The notes under the pieces: generated by a model
Told to the model about the DNA's origin: nothing
Seen by the model: only the letters and a program-made list of their open reading frames with translations
Databases searched by the model: none
Position numbers and translations under genes: made by a program
DNA from: DATFVA01 sp963800255
GTDB taxonomy: Bacteria > Bacteroidota > Ignavibacteria > Ignavibacteriales > Ignavibacteriaceae
Direction of reading: 5' to 3'
Assembly (NCBI GenBank): GCA_963800255.1
Contig: CAWDAK010000009.1
Coordinates: 124,001-188,000, forward strand
DNA length: 64,000 nucleotides
Shown here: piece after piece, positions 36,369 through 46,322 of the stretch
Numbering within the stretch: the first letter of the stretch is position 1
Layout: every line of letters starts with the position of its first letter

Positions 36369-38026
36369 TGCGTCTGACTTTAATAATAGTTTTCATGGTC
36401 TTAATCACTGCGGCATCGTTCTCTCAAACAGAATATGTAACCTCAGAGAATAGGGTATATGACTTCCTTGAACGGATGGAAACACTCCAGATTATTACTG
36501 ACTATAATGCATTTGAAATCCCCAAAACACGGAGTGAGATAGCTGAGTACATAAAAACTGTTGTACAGTCTGAGTCAAAACTTGATGCGCCTGACAGGGA
36601 ATTTCTTGATGATCTTAAAATAGAATTTGAATATGATCTTTATGGAACCTTGAATGAATCAGAAAGGCTGATAGGCAGTGAAGGATATGATTTTCTCTCA
36701 CAAAAACAAAAATATTTGTATTACTATAATGATCCGGAAAAAATCAATCTTTTTGTAAACCTGACCGGGGAGGGGAATCTGCTGGTGAAGAATGACATCC
36801 AAAACAGGGACAGGACTTCGGCCTTCCTGGGAATAATCGGTGGAGAGATAAGAGGGACAATACTTAACAAATTCGGTCTGTTCTTAAAAGGTACTGACGG
36901 AAATGTTTTCGGGAACAGGAAAGCGGCGTATCTGAAACCAGATCTAAAATACAATTACAAGCTGAACGAAAACCCTGATGAAACATTTTTTGATGAAACT
37001 GAAGGTTATATCACTGCAGATTTTGGCTTAATCAGGTTTAAATACGGAAGGGACAGGATGAATATAGGTTATGGACCTGATAAAATTATCCTGGGGAACA
37101 GTTCTCCTGTATTTGATTACCTTGGAATGAAAATTAAGTATAAATTTTTCAGCTATTCATTTTTCCATGCGCAGTTGCTAGGTAAAGAATATTATTCACC
37201 GGATAGTATTACAGGGGGTATTCACGTGGTTGACAGTAAATATATGGCTTACCATAGAATTGCCTTCGATATATCAAAACATTTAAACCTGGGTGCTGGT
37301 GAAGTTGTTATCTATGGAGAAAGACCTTTGGATCTCAGCTACCTTAATCCCTTTAGTTTTTACAAATCAGTTGAACATTCAAACCGTGATCGGGATAATG
37401 CAATGTTGTTTTTTGATGCGAATAATAAGAGTATACCCGGGACTAAGTTATACGCAACTCTCCTGATTGACGATATTACTTTCGGAAAGCTAGGTACAGG
37501 ATGGTGGGGCAATCAAACCATTATTGATGCAGGCGTAAATTGTGAACTCCTGTATAAATTTCTCCCGCTTGACATAAAATTACAGTTTACTAAAATTGAT
37601 CCTTATGTCTACACGCATCGGCTTATCAGAAATAATTATACTAGCTACGGTTATAACCTGAGTTCATTTTCAGACCCCAACAGTGAATTGTTTTTAACTG
37701 AAATAAATTATAGGTTAAGCAAAAGGTTCGCACTTAAGCTTCTTTATAATTATAAAGTACATGGCGCTAATCCCCTGGCTTCAGATGGTTCAATTCTGCA
37801 AAATACGGGCGGGGATATAAACCTGGGGCACCGGTTATTTGACCCGGAGCATGCTGCGTTCCTGGACGGTTTCAGGGAGTATTCAAGATTTTATTCTTTA
37901 AGTATGATATACGAACCCGTTAATCAATATTTTATAAGACTCGACCTCAATTATATAGATGAATCACTGCAGATAATTAACAATGAAATGTTTAATGTTC
38001 TTTTCATTTTAAACATAAAAATATAA
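36365..38026 (+). CDS. Wzi-like outer-membrane/capsule-assembly protein
   Basis: A 553-residue exported protein (signal peptide to about residue 19, ending ASFSQ). After an N-terminal helical region (about 25-85) comes a long series of amphipathic beta strands with many Tyr/Phe and a terminal ILNIKI, like an 18-strand barrel. The overall plan resembles Wzi, which anchors capsule at the cell surface; the assignment is by layout and the GT2 neighbour, not by a diagnostic motif. Possible alternative: another porin-like barrel. Confidence 0.65.
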   Translation: MMRLTLIIVFMVLITAASFSQTEYVTSENRVYDFLERMETLQIITDYNAFEIPKTRSEIAEYIKTVVQSESKLDAPDREFLDDLKIEFEYDLYGTLNESERLIGSEGYDFLSQKQKYLYYYNDPEKINLFVNLTGEGNLLVKNDIQNRDRTSAFLGIIGGEIRGTILNKFGLFLKGTDGNVFGNRKAAYLKPDLKYNYKLNENPDETFFDETEGYITADFGLIRFKYGRDRMNIGYGPDKIILGNSSPVFDYLGMKIKYKFFSYSFFHAQLLGKEYYSPDSITGGIHVVDSKYMAYHRIAFDISKHLNLGAGEVVIYGERPLDLSYLNPFSFYKSVEHSNRDRDNAMLFFDANNKSIPGTKLYATLLIDDITFGKLGTGWWGNQTIIDAGVNCELLYKFLPLDIKLQFTKIDPYVYTHRLIRNNYTSYGYNLSSFSDPNSELFLTEINYRLSKRFALKLLYNYKVHGANPLASDGSILQNTGGDINLGHRLFDPEHAAFLDGFREYSRFYSLSMIYEPVNQYFIRLDLNYIDESLQIINNEMFNVLFILNIKI

Positions 38027-38036
38027 TGGAGAATTG

Positions 38037-39651
38037 ATGATGCCTGGTAGATTCAGGATCCCGTCAGTTGTTATTATTTTGACGTTTGGGATCGTGCTCG
38101 GGACCCAGATAGAAAAGGTGTTTTCAGACGATAACCTCAGAGACAGCATTATTAAGTTTAATGATGCCTTAACTTACACTGAGAAATATTACGTCGAACA
38201 GGTAGACACTCCGAAGATGGTAGAAGCGGCTATTGACGGTATGCTTTCAAAACTTGATCCGCACTCTGTTTATATTCCTGCAAGCCAGGTGGAAGGAATT
38301 GAAGAAACCTTCCGCGGAGAATTTGAGGGTATAGGGATCGAATTCCAAATGGTAAACGATACTATAACGGTAGTCTCACCGATTACCGGTGGACCGAGCG
38401 AGGCCCTGGGAATATTACCTGGTGACCGTATTATCAAAATAAGTGGAGATGATGCGGTTGGTTTGTCTAACGACAAGGTAATGGATAAATTAAGAGGTGA
38501 CGCAGGAACGAGTGTACAGGTTACTATTTATCGACCTGGAATCTCTAAGACTATCCAATATGAAATAACGAGGGATAAGATACCTTTGTATTCGGTGGAT
38601 ACTCACCTGATGTTTAATGATAAAACCGGGTATGTAAGCGTTTCAAGATTTTCGGAAACGACGTATGACGAGTTAAAAGAAGCGCTGAGTGATTTAAAAG
38701 AAAAAGGGAATGAAGCAGCTTATCCTCGACCTGAGAGGCAATCCGGGGGGTTACCTGGCGCCCGCGGTAAATATAGCCGACTTGTTTATCTCCGGAAAGA
38801 AGAAAATTGTGTATACGAAAGGGAGAAGGAGCGACTTCGACGAAGATTATTTTGCATCTGAAGCATCGGACTTTGAAAAAACACCTTTAATAATTCTTGT
38901 TAACAATGGCAGCGCATCAGCAAGTGAAATTGTATCCGGAGCCATACAGGATTGGGACAGAGGATTAATTGTGGGTGAGACAACCTTTGGTAAAGGATTG
39001 GTACAAAGAGAATTTAAACTGCCTGATAATTCAATTCTCAGGCTGACAATTTCCCGGTATTACACCCCCTCCGGAAGACTTATACAACGGGATTATAAGG
39101 GTGTTAAGGATAAAGAAGAATATTATTCCGAAGCTGGAAATGAAAAGGAAGAGGAAGGAGATAATCTTTATCATTCAGCAGAAAAAGATTCGAATCGGCA
39201 GGTATATAAAACAAATTCAGGAAGGCTAGTATATGGAGGAGGAGGGATTACTCCCGACTACATCGTTAAGTCAGGAGAATTTACAGAATATACAACTGAA
39301 TTATTGAGGAATAATGTATTCTACCAGTTTACATTAAAATATCTAGACGGCAACGCAAAAAAAATACAGGATGAATACAACCAGGACCTGGAGAGTTTCA
39401 TAAATAATTTCAACTTTTCTGATCAGGATATTAGCAACTTTAAGCAGTTTGCAGAGTTGAAGGGTGTAAAATATGTATCTGTGGATTTCTTGAAAGACCT
39501 GGATTATATAAGGAACAGATTGAAAGCACAGATTGCAAGAAATTTTTGGAAAAATGAGGGGTGGTATTCTGTTTTACTGCAGTCTGATAATCAAATACTC
39601 AAAGCTGTTACTTTATTTGAGGAATCAAAAGATCTGGCTAAATTAAAATGA
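38037..39651 (+). CDS. ctpA: C-terminal processing peptidase (S41), apparent frameshift
   Basis: Two overlapping frames make one CtpA. First part (38037 onward): signal-anchor, TSM-like helix, PDZ domain (FEGIGIEFQMVNDTITVV to VQVTIYRPG), ending ...LKEKG. Second part (from 38710): MKQLILDLRGNPGGYLAP, the catalytic NNGSASASEI (Ser) and TTFGKGLVQREF (Lys), then a C-terminal domain. Joining the parts as KEKG-MKQLILDLRGNPGG, the usual family text, requires removing one base in AAAAAGGGAA at 38701-38710. Either a sequencing error or a true +1 insertion that would remove the catalytic domain. CtpA trims periplasmic proteins. ATG at 38037 follows a GGAG site. DUF3108 overlaps by 4 bp. Confidence 0.85.
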
Positions 39652-40463
39652 AAATAAGTATTCTGCTCTTTATACTTATTCTGCCCTCTGTAATCCTGGC
39701 ACAAAGACCGGAAAGCCAGCTGATAAAATCAGGTTTTTACTCAGAAAAAAAAATTGAAGTCGGGGAAGAGTTAACTTATGTGGTTAAATATTCTGTGATG
39801 AACCTTGGAGAAGTACGAATAAAGGTTAAGGACAAAAAAACAGTAAATGGAAAAACCTTCTATGTAACTTACGCCTACATTGATTCGTACTCCGGGATTC
39901 CCTTTGTGGATCTTCACCAGATTTATGAAAGCTACGTTGATGAGAATTTATATTCAGATTATTTTAAAGCACTGATGATAGGGGATGAGTATACTGCCTA
40001 CACCGAATATAATTTCAACTATGACAAATCACTTATACATGTGAAAAAAGGAAAGGTTAACCCGCCTCAGATATGGAATGATTCAACTACAACGGCTGAC
40101 AAAAAATACCAGGATGGACTATCGATCTTTTATTATGCAAGGATGAATACAGGACACAAAAAAAGTGAAAACGTTCCCTGCTTTGTTACTGAAGACAAGG
40201 TTTATACAAAACTTAATTTTTATAATAAAACAGATGGAATATCGATAGATGCAGTAGACTATGACATTGCCTGCGTTAAACTGGACGGAGAGACTGATTT
40301 TATAAGTGTTTTCGGTTTGACCGGTTATTTTGAGGGGTGGTTTACGGCAGATGAGGCAGCTATCCCGGTAATAGCAAAAATGAAGGTAATAATTGGCAAT
40401 ATCACACTTGAACTTAAATCATGGAAAAGAAAAGGATGGACACCCCCGAAATACATCGAATAA
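39648..40463 (+). CDS. Exported DUF3108 protein
   Basis: A 271-residue protein with a signal peptide (about 1-18) and the DUF3108 layout: a beta-sandwich domain starting GFYSEKKIEVGEELTYVVKY, the internal IYESYVDENLYSDYFK segment, GLSIFYYARM and the C-terminal TGYFEGWFTADEAAIPV. It probably sits in the periplasm or at the outer membrane; family function unknown. It overlaps ctpA by 4 bp. Confidence 0.85.
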   Translation: MKISILLFILILPSVILAQRPESQLIKSGFYSEKKIEVGEELTYVVKYSVMNLGEVRIKVKDKKTVNGKTFYVTYAYIDSYSGIPFVDLHQIYESYVDENLYSDYFKALMIGDEYTAYTEYNFNYDKSLIHVKKGKVNPPQIWNDSTTTADKKYQDGLSIFYYARMNTGHKKSENVPCFVTEDKVYTKLNFYNKTDGISIDAVDYDIACVKLDGETDFISVFGLTGYFEGWFTADEAAIPVIAKMKVIIGNITLELKSWKRKGWTPPKYIE

Positions 40464-40999
40464 TTCCTGAAAACAAACTTTTTCCGTATCTCAATTATTA
40501 TCCTGAGATTCATCAAAGTGTATTTATGGCCTCAGGAGTAAAGATTATCGGAAACGTCCAAATTGGTGAATATTCTAGTGTTTGGTATAACACAGTTATA
40601 CGTGGAGACGTTCACTATATTTCGATTGGCAAGTTGACTAATATACAGGATTGTTCTATGCTGCACGTTACAAACGGCCGTTTTCCTCTGAAGATAGGAA
40701 ACAAGGTAACCATTGGACACTCTGTTACCCTTCATGGGTGTACGTTAAAAGACCTGTGTTTAATTGGTATGGGCGCAGTTATTCTGGACGATGCCGTTGT
40801 TGAAGAAAATTCAATGGTTGCGGCAGGGGCAGTAGTCACCCCTGGATTTAAGATAACCTCTGGAAAACTGGCTGCCGGTGTGCCGGCAAGGATTATGAGA
40901 GATTTAACAAACACCGAAATAAGGGACATCGCTGAATCTGCAGAGAGGTATCGCAAGTATACAGAATTAACAGTAGAATCATTAAAAAAGGTTGAATAA
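40421..40999 (+). CDS. Gamma-class carbonic anhydrase-like protein
   Basis: A 192-residue left-handed beta-helix protein (hexapeptide repeats such as IIGNVQIGEYSSV and LIGMGAVILDDAVV). The metal-binding His pattern is present in LHVTNG, GHSVTLHGC, as in YrdA/CaiE-type gamma carbonic anhydrases. The longest frame starts inside DUF3108 (43-bp overlap); the ATG at 40436 would shorten the overlap to 28 bp. Enzyme activity is not certain since several relatives show none. Confidence 0.87.
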   Translation: MEKKRMDTPEIHRIIPENKLFPYLNYYPEIHQSVFMASGVKIIGNVQIGEYSSVWYNTVIRGDVHYISIGKLTNIQDCSMLHVTNGRFPLKIGNKVTIGHSVTLHGCTLKDLCLIGMGAVILDDAVVEENSMVAAGAVVTPGFKITSGKLAAGVPARIMRDLTNTEIRDIAESAERYRKYTELTVESLKKVE

Positions 41000-41004
41000 T
41001 ATTT

Positions 41005-41871
41005 ATGTATATTAAATTCTGGGGAACGAGAGGAAGTATCCCGGTTCCAGGAAATAGTACACTTAAATACGGAGGCAATACACCCTGCGTTGAGATACGT
41101 ACGTCAGATGATAAAATGATAATACTGGATGCTGGGACCGGCATAAGGGAACTAGGAAATTATATTATTAAAAATAATATTCAACAGCCTTTTGATATCC
41201 TCTTGAGTCATTATCATTGGGATCATATCCAGGGAATTCCTTTCTTTACCCCTTTATATCAAAAGGGAAGGAAAGTAACTTTTTATGGAATACCCGGGAG
41301 CGAAAAAAGCATTCAGAACCTGATAAGCCGCCAGATGGAAAAAGATTATTTCCCTATTAATATTGATGACGTGGCAGCCGACATTGAATTCAAACACCTT
41401 ACTCAATCTGATTCATTCAAGCTGGATGGAGCTTCAATAGAAACATTAAGCGTCTATCATCCGTCTCCGACGCTCACATTCAAACTTAAAGAAAACGGCA
41501 GAAGTATTGTCTATATGACAGACAATGAACTTGACGTAGAAGGTGAGGATAATTCTAACCTCGAAGCAAAAATAAAGGAAAAAAATAAAAAGTTAATAGA
41601 ATTTTGTTCCGGATGTGATTATCTTATACATGATATGATGTTTGATGAACTTAATAAGGTAATGCCGGGCTGGGGTCACTCCAGTAGTCAGGCACTTGCT
41701 CAGTTTGCGATGATGGCTGAAGTTAAAAATTTTATTTTTTTTCATTACAACCCAGAATTTACTGATATGAAGATTGATGAAATCCTTGAGGAAACAAGGT
41801 CCTGCTTAAAACAGTTCGGATCGTCAGTGAATTGTATTGCAGCAGAAGAAGGTTTAGCTATCACTCTTTAG
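41005..41871 (+). CDS. MBL-fold metallo-hydrolase
   Basis: A 288-residue protein with the metallo-beta-lactamase motif HYHWDHIQG (HxHxDH) at about 71-77. It starts with KFWGTRGSIPVPG and has GGNTPCVEI and a later YHPSPTLTFKL, the arrangement of phosphodiesterase/RNase Z-like MBL proteins. A conserved final MTDNE and WGHSSSQALAQFAMMAEV supply other metal ligands. Substrate unknown; cyclic nucleotides are a candidate in related proteins. Confidence 0.85.
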   Translation: MYIKFWGTRGSIPVPGNSTLKYGGNTPCVEIRTSDDKMIILDAGTGIRELGNYIIKNNIQQPFDILLSHYHWDHIQGIPFFTPLYQKGRKVTFYGIPGSEKSIQNLISRQMEKDYFPINIDDVAADIEFKHLTQSDSFKLDGASIETLSVYHPSPTLTFKLKENGRSIVYMTDNELDVEGEDNSNLEAKIKEKNKKLIEFCSGCDYLIHDMMFDELNKVMPGWGHSSSQALAQFAMMAEVKNFIFFHYNPEFTDMKIDEILEETRSCLKQFGSSVNCIAAEEGLAITL

Positions 41872-41884
41872 CTGAAAGCAGAAA

Positions 41885-42313
41885 TTGGTTAAAAACCTTA
41901 CGGTAAATTCTATATATAAAGACCTTAACAAAACTCTTTTTCACAAACTGGTTTCCAGGTTAAAAAAAGAATTTGAGTTCGAAATTGACTCACTTCTCGT
42001 AAATTTTGTTACATCAGAATATCTTCTTAATATCAACAAAAAGTTTCTCAAACATCATTACCTTACAGATATAATTACCTTCGACTACAGTAAAAATAAA
42101 CAGAAATTAGATTCAGAACTGTACATATCTCTGCCTGAGGCCGCCGAAAACGCAAAAAAATACAATGTATCTTTGGAACAAGAATTGATGAGATTAGTAA
42201 TACATGGTGTTCTTCATCTCCTGGGATATGACGATAAAAGCCAAAAAAAACAGGTTGTGATGAAAAGAATGGAAAATAGACTGGTAAATAAGTATATGTT
42301 TTTAATAAGATAA
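41885..42313 (+). CDS. ybeY: Endoribonuclease YbeY
   Basis: A 142-residue YbeY/UPF0054 protein with the metal motif HGVLHLLGYDD; the third ligand position holds Asp instead of the His of E. coli, a substitution I recall in Bacteroidota YbeY. YbeY is involved in 16S rRNA 3' maturation and ribosome quality control. TTG start at 41885; no strong ribosome site. Confidence 0.88.
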   Translation: MVKNLTVNSIYKDLNKTLFHKLVSRLKKEFEFEIDSLLVNFVTSEYLLNINKKFLKHHYLTDIITFDYSKNKQKLDSELYISLPEAAENAKKYNVSLEQELMRLVIHGVLHLLGYDDKSQKKQVVMKRMENRLVNKYMFLIR

Positions 42314-42326
42314 CTCAGGCAAAATT

Positions 42327-42785
42327 ATGGTAACCGAAATCGTAAATTTATTGGCCGATATATTTGAAAACCTGGACAAAACCAGTTCTTTAGATCAGGC
42401 TATGAATGAAATTAAAATCAATAAAAGATACAATAAAAATATACTTGCCACTGCCTTCAGCTGGATTTATGAAAAGAAAATTAGAGATAGGGGTGAGGAA
42501 GCAGAACATGAAGAATTAATTACCAAAGGTAAGAGAATATTTTCTGAAGAAGAAAAATCGCTCATCGGGTTAAATAATTTCAATTATCTTCTTCACCTTA
42601 ATAATATCGAATTATTAACAAATCTTGATTTGGAAATTATAATTGAAGAACTTAAGTTATTCCCCCGTGAACTAATAAATACGGAATCGATAAATATAAT
42701 TATTATATCTTTGTTTCTTGAAGTAAATACCCTTACACTTCCTGGAAGCAGATTATTATTATATTCATCCGATACAATCAATTGA
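42327..42785 (+). CDS. DUF494/Smg-family protein
   Basis: A 152-residue helical protein with the DUF494 start MVTEIVNLLADIFENL, a typical helical region, and no membrane segment. DUF494 (Smg) genes often lie next to topA or dprA in Proteobacteria; here topA follows by 16 bp, which supports the call. Function unknown. Confidence 0.72.
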   Translation: MVTEIVNLLADIFENLDKTSSLDQAMNEIKINKRYNKNILATAFSWIYEKKIRDRGEEAEHEELITKGKRIFSEEEKSLIGLNNFNYLLHLNNIELLTNLDLEIIIEELKLFPRELINTESINIIIISLFLEVNTLTLPGSRLLLYSSDTIN

Positions 42786-42801
42786 GGAAAACTGGTAAGT
42801 T

Positions 42802-45120
42802 ATGAGTAAGAATTTAGTGCTGGTTGAGTCACCCGCCAAGGCAAAAACTATTAATAAATATTTAGGTAAAGATTTTCACGTTGAAGCAACAGTAGGACAT
42901 TTACGCAATCTTCCAAAGACAAAACTTGGTGTAGAACTTGAAAATGGTTATAAACCTCAGTTCGTTACCATCAGAGGGAAGGGAGATACGGTTAAAAAAA
43001 TAAAGTCCCTTGCTGCCAAAAGCAGTAATATTTATATAGCGACTGACCCTGACCGTGAAGGAGAGGCAATAGCCCAGGATATTGCGGATATACTTAATGG
43101 AAACGGAGATTCGAAAGTTTTTAGAGTTCTCTTTAATGAGATTACAAAAACGGGAGTTCAGAAGGCTATGAAAGCGCCCCGTTCCATAGATGAGAACCTG
43201 GTTAGTTCTCAAAGGGCCAGAAGAGTAATGGACCGAATAATCGGATATCAGATCAGTCCTTTTCTCTGGAAAGCAATTATTGAACTTTCCGGAAGCAGTT
43301 CACTTTCTGCAGGGAGGGTTCAGTCGGTTGCGTTAAAACTTATTTGTGACAGGGAAGCGGAGATTGATAAATTTATAACCACGGAATATTGGTCGATCTG
43401 GGCAATCTTTAAGACTGATGAAGATGAAACATTTAAGGCAAAACTCTTCAGCATAGAGGGAAAGGATATTAAAGTTCCTCCCAAACCCGAAATGAATGAA
43501 AAGGAATGGGATGAATTTTTTAGCAGTTACATTGCCCTGGGCAATGAAGAATCAGCGGGAAAATATTTTGACAGTATAAATAGCAAAAAAGAATTTACAA
43601 TTTCCGCCATCACGAAAAGGAATACTAAACGTAATCCGCCTGCTCCGTTTATTACAAGTACACTGCAGCAGGAAACCTCGCGCAGACTGAGAATGCGGCC
43701 AAAACAAACAATGATGATAGCTCAGAAGCTTTATGAAGGGGTTGATCTGGGTAAAGCCGGAACACAGGGTTTAATTACATATATGCGGACGGATTCCACC
43801 AGGATAAGTGATGAAGTCCTGCCGGTAGTTAGAGATTATATAAAAAATAATTACGGTCCAGAATATGTACCTGATTCCGCGAATGTCTTCGGGAACAAAA
43901 AGGAAAATGTTCAGGATGCTCATGAGGCGATAAGACCCACTTCTCTTGAATTTCCACCTGAAAAAGTTAAAGGCATCCTTGACAAGAAATCTCTGCAGGT
44001 ATACGAGTTAATTTGGAACCGCTTCGTAGCATCTCAGATGAAACCTGCCATTTTTGAAACTACTGTTGTTGAGATTTCTGCGGATGAGTTTTTATTTAAA
44101 GCTTTCGGAAATGCTGTAAAGTTCAGCGGGTATCAGAAAGTTTATGGAGAGATGATGGAAAAGAAAGATGGTGCGGAAGAAAAAGAAGAATACCGCAATG
44201 AGAAGATCCCCCTTGGTCTGGAAAAAAATGAGAAACTGGAACTTGATGAACTTTATAAAAACCAGCATTTCACAAGACCTCCTGCACGTTTTTCCGAGAG
44301 TTCTTTAATAAAGGAACTTGAAAGCAAAGGGATTGGACGACCCAGCACATATTCTCTTATTGTAAGTACAATACAAGACAGAAAATATGTAAACCAGGAA
44401 GAAAGAAAACTTGTACCCACTTCTCTTGGTAAAACGGTCAATGGAATTCTTGTAAAAAATTTCCCCAATATCATAAATGAGGACTTCACAGCCGCAATGG
44501 AAGGTGAACTCGATCAGATTGCACAGGGCGATAACAAGTATGAAACCGTTTTAAATGACTTCTATAAACCTTTCTCAATAGCTCTTAAATCTGTGGAAGA
44601 TAAAGTAGAGAAAATTTATTGTGAGCTTTGCGGACATGAAATGGTAATTAAAATAGGGAGGTTTGGAAAATACCTTGCCTGCAGCCATTACCCTGATTGT
44701 AAAAATATAAAATCCCTGAAGGAAATAGCTGCACAGAATAGGGAACCTGAATATACGGGTGATAAATGTGAGAAGTGCGGCTCAAGAACAGTTTTCAGAG
44801 AAGGCAAATTCGGCAGATTTATAGGCTGTGAAAGATATCCTGATTGTGATTATGTTAAAAATATCACTCTTGGAGTAAGCTGCCCCAAGTGCAAAGAAGG
44901 CGAGGTTGTTGAAAGAAAATCCAAAAGGGGAAGATTATTCTACGGATGTTCAAGGTACCCTAATTGTGATTTTGTTAGCTGGTACAAGCCTATACCCCAG
45001 GAGTGTCCCAATAAGGATTCAGCTTATATGGAAAAAAGATATACGGTTAAAAAAGGAAATTATCTTAAATGTCCCGAGTGCGGTGAAGAAGTAATTGTAG
45101 AAGAGACAGAAAAGGATTAA
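42802..45120 (+). CDS. topA: DNA topoisomerase I
   Basis: A 772-residue type IA enzyme. TOPRIM domain at the N-terminus (LVLVESPAKAKTINKYLG and DPDREGEAIA), catalytic Tyr327 in GLITYMRTDSTR, and C-terminal zinc-finger repeats at about 610-772: three four-Cys units (CELCGHE, CEKCGSR, CPKCKEG with matching YPDC/YPNC ends) and a half unit CPECGEE. It relaxes negative supercoils. The xer gene starts on the base after its stop. Confidence 0.96.
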   Translation: MSKNLVLVESPAKAKTINKYLGKDFHVEATVGHLRNLPKTKLGVELENGYKPQFVTIRGKGDTVKKIKSLAAKSSNIYIATDPDREGEAIAQDIADILNGNGDSKVFRVLFNEITKTGVQKAMKAPRSIDENLVSSQRARRVMDRIIGYQISPFLWKAIIELSGSSSLSAGRVQSVALKLICDREAEIDKFITTEYWSIWAIFKTDEDETFKAKLFSIEGKDIKVPPKPEMNEKEWDEFFSSYIALGNEESAGKYFDSINSKKEFTISAITKRNTKRNPPAPFITSTLQQETSRRLRMRPKQTMMIAQKLYEGVDLGKAGTQGLITYMRTDSTRISDEVLPVVRDYIKNNYGPEYVPDSANVFGNKKENVQDAHEAIRPTSLEFPPEKVKGILDKKSLQVYELIWNRFVASQMKPAIFETTVVEISADEFLFKAFGNAVKFSGYQKVYGEMMEKKDGAEEKEEYRNEKIPLGLEKNEKLELDELYKNQHFTRPPARFSESSLIKELESKGIGRPSTYSLIVSTIQDRKYVNQEERKLVPTSLGKTVNGILVKNFPNIINEDFTAAMEGELDQIAQGDNKYETVLNDFYKPFSIALKSVEDKVEKIYCELCGHEMVIKIGRFGKYLACSHYPDCKNIKSLKEIAAQNREPEYTGDKCEKCGSRTVFREGKFGRFIGCERYPDCDYVKNITLGVSCPKCKEGEVVERKSKRGRLFYGCSRYPNCDFVSWYKPIPQECPNKDSAYMEKRYTVKKGNYLKCPECGEEVIVEETEKD

Positions 45121-46002
45121 ATGGAAATTCGTGAGGTTTCCAATAAATTTCTAAGCGATCTTCAAAATCTTAAACGCTATTCTGACAATACGGTTAAATC
45201 CTACAGAAGTGACCTGGAAGATTTTATATCGTACTGTACTGAACATAATCATTCTGATGCAATCAATATAAACACCAGGTTTATTAAATCATACCTGGCT
45301 GTACTGAACGACAGGGAGCTTAATAAAAAGTCGATTTCAAGGAAACTCGCTGCTGTAAGATCTCTCTTCAAATATGCTTTTCAGCGAGACTATATTGATA
45401 CTAATCCAGCAGCTGTTATACGAAATCCAAAATCAACGAGAGATCTACCTGAAATAATATCCTCCGAAATTATACTATCTGCCTATACCGAAGCTGATAG
45501 TTATGCCGAACATCCCGAACTGGTTAAAGTTATTTTTGAACTGCTATACGGTTGTGCTATACGAGTTTCAGAACTTTGCGGAATTAATAGGGAGGACATA
45601 GATCTTACACAAAAGACTTTGAAGGTATTTGGAAAAGGGAACAAAAACAGGATTGTTCCTATAGGTAATAAATCAGTTCCAATAATTAATGATTACCTCG
45701 TTTTACGGGGCAACATAAAAGGAAAGGAGCCCTTAATCATAACTAAAACAGGGATGAGAATCTATCCACGTTTTATATACGGTATAATTAACAGGTACCT
45801 TTCAATTGTTTCTGATGTTAAAAAGAAGAGTCCTCATATCCTGCGGCATAGTGCTGCCACACATATGCTGGATAACGGCGCCGACCTGAACGCTGTTAAA
45901 GACATCCTAGGGCATGAGAATCTTTCAACGACCCAGATTTATACACATGTCAGCATCGAACGCTTGAAGAGTACATATAAAAAGTCACACCCTAAATCTT
46001 AA
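45121..46002 (+). CDS. xerC: Tyrosine recombinase XerC/XerD-like
   Basis: A 293-residue integrase. SAM-like N-terminal domain with NTVKSYRSDLEDFISYC, and the catalytic residues Arg147 (GCAIRVSELCG), Lys in FGKGNKNRIVP, HxxR at 239-242 (PHILRHSAATHML), His in LGHENLST, and nucleophile Tyr274. Xer recombinases resolve chromosome dimers at dif. Zero-gap coupling with topA. Normal Xer length rather than a phage integrase, but symbol C or D cannot be chosen. Confidence 0.9.
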   Translation: MEIREVSNKFLSDLQNLKRYSDNTVKSYRSDLEDFISYCTEHNHSDAININTRFIKSYLAVLNDRELNKKSISRKLAAVRSLFKYAFQRDYIDTNPAAVIRNPKSTRDLPEIISSEIILSAYTEADSYAEHPELVKVIFELLYGCAIRVSELCGINREDIDLTQKTLKVFGKGNKNRIVPIGNKSVPIINDYLVLRGNIKGKEPLIITKTGMRIYPRFIYGIINRYLSIVSDVKKKSPHILRHSAATHMLDNGADLNAVKDILGHENLSTTQIYTHVSIERLKSTYKKSHPKS

Positions 46003-46019
46003 ACAATTTGGAGGAAGAA

Positions 46020-46322
46020 ATGAATATCTCTATCACTGCACGTAGGTTTAAAGCTCACGAAACACTGAAAGATTTCATTATAGACGAACTCTCCTCTTTG
46101 AATAAATACAGTGAAGATATACTAAATGCAGAGGTCATTCTTAGTTATGTTAACTCTAAAGACAGTATTAAAACAGCCGAAATAAATTTATCCGTTCCTG
46201 GCCATATTATTACCGCAAAAGAAGATAGCGATGATTTTAAAAAATCTGTAAGCGCCGCATCAGAAAAGGTGTCGCGTCAGCTTAAGAAAATAAAAACCAG
46301 GAAACCAGTAAGAGTGAAATGA
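46020..46322 (+). CDS. hpf: Ribosome hibernation-promoting factor (short form)
   Basis: A 100-residue protein: ribosomal 30S-binding fold with ISITARRFKAHETLKDFIIDEL and a basic end (KIKTRKPVRVK). Short HPF lacks the C-terminal dimer domain of long HPF. ATG at 46020 has a GGAGG site; an in-frame codon at 46008 is too close to it. Silences ribosomes in stationary phase. It overlaps hprK by 4 bp. Confidence 0.88.
   Translation: MNISITARRFKAHETLKDFIIDELSSLNKYSEDILNAEVILSYVNSKDSIKTAEINLSVPGHIITAKEDSDDFKKSVSAASEKVSRQLKKIKTRKPVRVK

Noticed and set aside
45121..46002. Xer gene as an integron or phage integrase
   Set aside because: Length, domain plan and zero-gap coupling to topA fit a housekeeping Xer protein; no attC-like or cargo genes nearby.
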